Below are positions 17,297-20,281 of a DNA stretch of 20,281 nt, in pieces (the first letter of the stretch is position 1; every line of letters starts with the position of its first letter). The notes under the pieces are model-generated. The model made no database searches and was not told where the DNA came from. It was given only the letters and a program-made list of their open reading frames with translations. Source of the DNA: Dunaliella salina (taxonomy: Eukaryota > Chlorophyta > Chlorophyceae > Chlamydomonadales > Dunaliellaceae); the NCBI GenBank assembly GCA_002284615.2, contig MU069516.1, positions 312,080 through 332,360 on the forward strand. Reading direction: 5' to 3'. Position numbers and translations under genes: made by a program.

Positions 17297-17935
17297 GCAC
17301 CAGAAGATGACAGCTGTCGAAAGGAGGCAGGGCAGTCAGTGGCAAAAGTCGCTTGAGAAGTGAAGCATTGGAGACGACAGCTGCCAAAAGGAGGCAGGGC
17401 AGTCAGCAGCAAACCACCCCTTTCAGGGTGTTGGAGAGGACAGCTGTCAAAAGGAGGCAGGAAGCTGTCATCAGGAGGCAGGAGGGGAAGGTGGCAGTTG
17501 CCAGAAGGAGACAGGGCAGTGAGCAAAAAAACACTGAAGCGGTAACGGAGATGACATTTGTAAGGTCCGACATGCCAATGTAATATTACCGCTACAGTAA
17601 TATTACAGTAATATTACCTGACCCTAAATGTAATAACAATTTTGCAGAAGAGTAATGTAATACTATGTACTATTATTACTGTTATGTGGTATTACTGTAA
17701 CATAATATAACTGTAACATATTTTGAAAAAGTAATATGACATGGCACACCCTTGACATTTGTCAAAAGGAGGCAGGAAGCTGTCACAAGGAGAAGATAAC
17801 ATCGGTCAGATGGGGGCAGGGCAGTCGGTGGCATATCGCTTTAAAAGTGTCGGGTTGACAGCTGTCAGAAGGGGGCAGGAGGAGAAGGTGACAGCTGTCG
17901 AAAGGAGGCAGGGCAGTCAATAGCAAATTGCTAGA
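17297..17935. repeat. Dispersed tandem units of GACAGCTGTC-AAAAGGAGGCAGG
   Basis: Units contain the palindrome GACAGCTGTC followed by AAAAGGAGGCAGGGCAGTC and a variable spacer. At least eight recognisable copies occur at irregular intervals of about 30-100 bp. The array is split by the 192-bp AT-rich element at 17562-17753. Confidence 0.8.
17562..17753. mobile_element. 192-bp AT-rich MITE-like insertion, 9-bp TSD
   Basis: The direct repeat GACATTTGT at 17553-17561 and 17754-17762 brackets an AT-rich block inside the GACAGCTGTC array. Removing the block and one repeat restores GGAGATGACATTTGTCAAAAGG, a normal unit variant, given here in two parts: GGAGATGACATTTGT and CAAAAGGAGGCAGG. Ends are AAGGTCCGACATGCC and, inverted, AAGGGTGTGCCATG, an imperfect terminal inverted repeat. 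The interior repeats GTAATATTAC and related GTAATA/TATTAC words. A 9-bp TSD is typical of MULE-type elements; that family call is inference. Confidence 0.75.
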
Positions 17936-18268
17936 GAAGTGTCGAGCTGGGCTGAAAATCTCAAAACACGTCAGCCAAATGTGTCACTCATCTCATTCAT
18001 CACCTCACTGACCCAAGTACGCCCAGGGAGTGGAAGAACGAAAATCGTGAATAGATGCACACCTGCTGGGCGCCAGAGAAAGAAAGTGAGGCAGCAAGAG
18101 AGGATGGCCTTGTACACATGCCCCTGCAGGCGGAGAGCCCAGGTCTCTGCACTGTGCCTGATGTTTGATACCCAGCAAGCGCCTACCCTGTGCGCTTTTT
18201 CCCCGCACATCGTCAACTGAGGGGCATGTGTTACCAACTTGCATCCGTTGTTCAAGGGAGACAGCCAA
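17936..18268 (-). other. Unassigned stretch with hydrophobic minus-strand frames
   Basis: One minus-strand frame reads GHVYKAILSCCLTFFLWRPA then GVHLFTIFVLPLPG (hydrophobic). Another has a 54-nt segment (18009-18062) between GCCCAGCAG and TCA|GTGAGG coding VCIYSRFSFFHSLGVLGS. Either might be an exon of a membrane protein, but neither matches a family motif. Confidence 0.25.
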
Positions 18269-18284
18269 TCCTCGGAGCTTCAGG

Positions 18285-18572
18285 TGCGCATTAAGGAAGG
18301 CAATGCTCCCAAGCAGAGCTGTGCCCTGCTAAATGGTGGACACATCAAAACAAAAGCAACCATCCTTACTGGTTTGCACTTGCAGACCCACCATTGGAGG
18401 CAATGCTGTTGAGCAGTGCCATGCCTGTCGTCCACAACACACACCCTGCCTTGTCAAATGATGGACACATCAAAATCAAAGTGACTGCCCTTACACATTT
18501 GCACTTACAAACCCACCATTGGAGGCAATGTTCTTGAGCAGTGCCATGCCCGTCATCCACCACACGCGCATG
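18285..18572 (-). repeat. Three tandem copies of an exon-like unit (100 and 125 bp apart)
   Basis: On the minus strand the copies read TGMALLKNIASNGGF|GTAAGT (best, 18509-18572), TGMALLNSIASNGG.|GCAAGT (about 18386-18446) and GTALLGSIAF (about 18290-18325, decayed). Each is followed or preceded by the spacer TGTGTCCA.CATTT....GCAG. CAATG on the plus strand recurs at 18301, 18401 and 18526. Confidence 0.75.
18509..18572 (-). CDS. Exon-like segment resembling MFS TM11
   Basis: A 64-nt segment between CTGTGCAG (acceptor) and GGTTT|GTAAGTGC (strong donor) encodes MRVWWMTGMALLKNIASNGG then F. The G-x-A-L-x-N/K-x-I-A-x-x-G-G pattern resembles TM11 of ACS transporters and the ALYNSVANLGG of the gene at 10.7 kb, so it may belong to a second, related transporter gene upstream. 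It ends where the other exon continues with GP, so intron positions differ. No neighbouring exon was confirmed. Confidence 0.35.
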
Positions 18573-18724
18573 CTGCACAGCAGTGTGCGAAGAAAAAGCA
18601 GAGTCAAAGGTTCAAAAGGGAGTGAAAATGCAGGTGAAGTTGCTTTTTTAGTGTACAAGCAGCATCATGGGTCCGTCTCTCCTTCATGTGAAGGGTCCAT
18701 CTCCCATTCACCGAGAGACATTGC

Positions 18725-18982
18725 TCAATGACAGATGGATGACAGGTCAGCAATTCTTTTGTCTATCTTTTTTGCAAACAGATTCATAACGTCCACCTCA
18801 CTCGCAGGGAAAATGAATGAACATGAATGCTTGTGGGCATGGGTATGAGGATCATCTATGGAGAGATGATGAGCAGCATGGTAGCTCCACTCCTCTTTCA
18901 GCTTTGACAAAATGAGCTGATCAGTAGGAAGTCTCCAATCAGCAGCATCTAGACAATTATAAGGACAGCGCGTACATGGCAA
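18725..18982 (-). CDS. Unrecognised 85-codon ORF
   Basis: A minus-strand open frame reading LPTDQLILSKLKEEWSYHAA, then ASEVDVMNLFAKKIDKRIAD and a stop near 18725. It is non-repetitive and has mixed hydrophilic composition, more protein-like than most frames here. No domain is recognised. It could be an exon, or part of a decayed element. Confidence 0.25.
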   Translation of the reverse strand: MPCTRCPYNCLDAADWRLPTDQLILSKLKEEWSYHAAHHLSIDDPHTHAHKHSCSFIFPASEVDVMNLFAKKIDKRIADLSSICH

Positions 18983-19138
18983 ACCTCACATCCATGCGAG
19001 CAGTGCAACAATTTGGGACCCCTGTTGGCTATTACCGTATTTGAAACCTTCTTGTAGATTTGCAAACACCTTTGTGGAAGCGAAAAAAGTAACCGAGGCC
19101 CGAAACCAGCTCTTCATGATAAGACCTACCTAGTAATG

Positions 19139-19355
19139 GCATCCCATATCAACGTGCGATTGCTGAGTGCGTCTGCCACGCTCATTTGGTCCGACTTTGA
19201 CATCTCCACCTGTGCAAGCACAGGCAGAGATTGCTGGACCTGAGAACGGCATCCCATATCAATGTGCGATTGCTGAGTGCGTCCGCCACGCTCATTTGGC
19301 TGATTTTGACACCGCCTATACCAGCACAGGTGTGGCGGTCAGAACTTGACCTCTG
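19139..19355. repeat. 109-bp tandem duplication
   Basis: GCATCCCATATCAACGTGCG (19139) recurs as GCATCCCATATCAATGTGCG (19248), and both are followed by ATTGCTGAGTGCGTC.GCCA and CTCATTTGG. The first copy is near-identical to the second over about 55 bp, then diverges. Both strands have short open frames here; none is recognised. Confidence 0.85.
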
Positions 19356-19395
19356 CATTCTTTCATTTCATCAAAATATTTACTCCCCTAGCTCC

Positions 19396-20005
19396 GAATC
19401 CATGTCCATCCTGGCAATGCACCCGAGTCCATTTTGGCAATGCACCCATGTCCTCCTGGCAATGCACCCGTATGTCCTAGCATTACACTCATATGACCTG
19501 GCACCCATGTCCTCTTGGCAATACACCAATGCCCGACCTGGCAATGCACCCAAATATATTGCCAACACCCATGTCCTCCAGGCAATGTACCCAGGTCCAT
19601 TTTGGCAATGCACCCATATCCTCCTGCCAATTCACCAATGCCCGACCTGGCAATGCACCCAAGTATATTGCCAACACCCACGTCCTCCAGGCAATGTACC
19701 CAGGTCCATTTTGGCAATGCACCCATATCCTCCTGGCAACGCACCCAAATGTCGTGGCAAGACACCCATGTCCTCCAGGCAATGCACCCATGTCAATTCT
19801 GGTGATACACCCGTAAATCCTCCTCCTGGCAATACATCCATGTGTTCTTGCAATGCACCCATGTCCTTCTGGCAATACGCCCATGTCCATCCTGGCAATG
19901 CACCCATATTTTTAGTACACCTTTGTCCTCCTGGCAGTACACCCATGTCCACCTTGGCAATGCACCCATATTTCCTGGCAATGCACCCACGTCCTCGCAA
20001 TACAC
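19396..20005. repeat. Minisatellite of TGGCAATGCACCCAT-type units with 109-bp higher-order period
   Basis: Units of about 22-28 bp (TGTCCTCCTGGCAATGCACC and variants) fill the block. A larger period is visible: TATTGCCAACACCCATGTCC at 19557 recurs at 19666. Because the units lack stops in several frames, long ORFs appear on both strands at once (287 codons on plus, about 130 on minus in three frames), which argues against any of them being a gene. Confidence 0.9.
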
Positions 20006-20210
20006 TGCCTGAGAGCCCCCGCGACCGGCAGGGGGAATGGCACATGACAAAAAGGAATCAAACACAGAGCAGTCCTCAGGCACTTGTGCTGTAACTGCCA
20101 AAGCCAAGGCCAAGGGACTCATTATTTTGCTTTGGATGCCACGCCATTTGCCTTGCATGTGTGTACGCCTCAGAGTACTCTGTCTACGTGCATGCATGTA
20201 TGCGCCCACA
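20006..20210. other. Unassigned DNA
   Basis: No gene or repeat recognised between the minisatellite and the terminal microsatellite. Confidence 0.4.
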
Positions 20211-20218
20211 CGTGTGTG

Positions 20219-20281
<63 letters not shown>
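20211..20281. repeat. (TG)n microsatellite, cut by the window edge
   Basis: GTGTGTGTGTGCGTGTGTG and onward to the last base, with a single C interruption. Continues beyond the window. Confidence 0.95.

Noticed and set aside
17578..17618. Repeated TAATATTAC, identical to the nonanucleotide at replication origins of geminivirus-like circular DNA viruses
   Set aside because: The motif is a by-product of GTAATATTAC palindromes in an AT-rich element; there is no stem-loop context, iterons or Rep gene.
19231..20094. 287-codon plus-strand ORF, the longest in the window
   Set aside because: It is translated minisatellite; several minus-strand frames over the same DNA are equally open, and there is no domain or splice evidence.

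Overview
The window reads as nuclear DNA of a eukaryote, most likely a green alga (chlorophyte, Dunaliella- or Chlamydomonas-like). There is no compact operon structure. Long dinucleotide microsatellites and many minisatellites lie between short exon-like blocks with good GT...AG splice signals. The identifiable mobile elements include a LINE whose C-terminal half combines an RNase H domain, a zinc-binding CCHC-type motif and a PD...ExK endonuclease-like motif, a combination known from the algal Dualen/RandI clade. The organism assignment is inference; no rRNA, tRNA or organelle gene is present to confirm it.

Layout. 1-3190: mostly unassigned intergenic DNA with one very short retroelement copy (837-915), an 11-bp minisatellite (about 1340-1412) and two foldback sequences. 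3190-6000 (minus): a decayed LINE that preserves the region between RT and RNase H, the RNase H domain, the zinc motif and the endonuclease-like domain, broken by several frameshifts and stops. 6000-6475 (plus): the C-terminus of a different LINE family (CDFC zinc motif). 6530-6757 (plus): the 3' coding end of the same family as the minus-strand LINE. 7491-7586: a 96-bp retroelement insertion with a perfect 14-bp target-site duplication. 7790-9970: unassigned DNA with tandem duplications and a (GCT)n repeat. 10155-14000 (minus): the 3' half of a spliced gene for a major facilitator superfamily transporter of the ACS (organic anion/sugar-phosphate symporter) type. Exons for TM9, probably TM10, and TM11 are visible; the N-terminal half and the last exon were not found. 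14671-20281: almost entirely repeats (GT microsatellite, several higher-order minisatellites, a 192-bp MITE-like element with a 9-bp target-site duplication), with a second transporter-like exon in three tandem copies near 18.3-18.6 kb.

The most unusual structure is in the transporter gene. The 3' part of the TM11 exon together with its GTAAGT splice donor has been amplified as a 130-bp tandem array. The two copies next to the parent exon still carry an in-frame 66-nt segment bounded by an AG and a GTAAGT, so each could in principle be included as a phase-neutral mini-exon. Similar tandem amplification of exon-like sequence plus donor occurs near 12.2-12.5 kb and 18.3-18.6 kb.

All long open frames over the minisatellites are by-products of repeat composition and are not annotated as genes. 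No tRNA, rRNA, CRISPR array or prokaryotic gene was seen. The window starts and ends inside (TG)n, which suggests assembly breakpoints.
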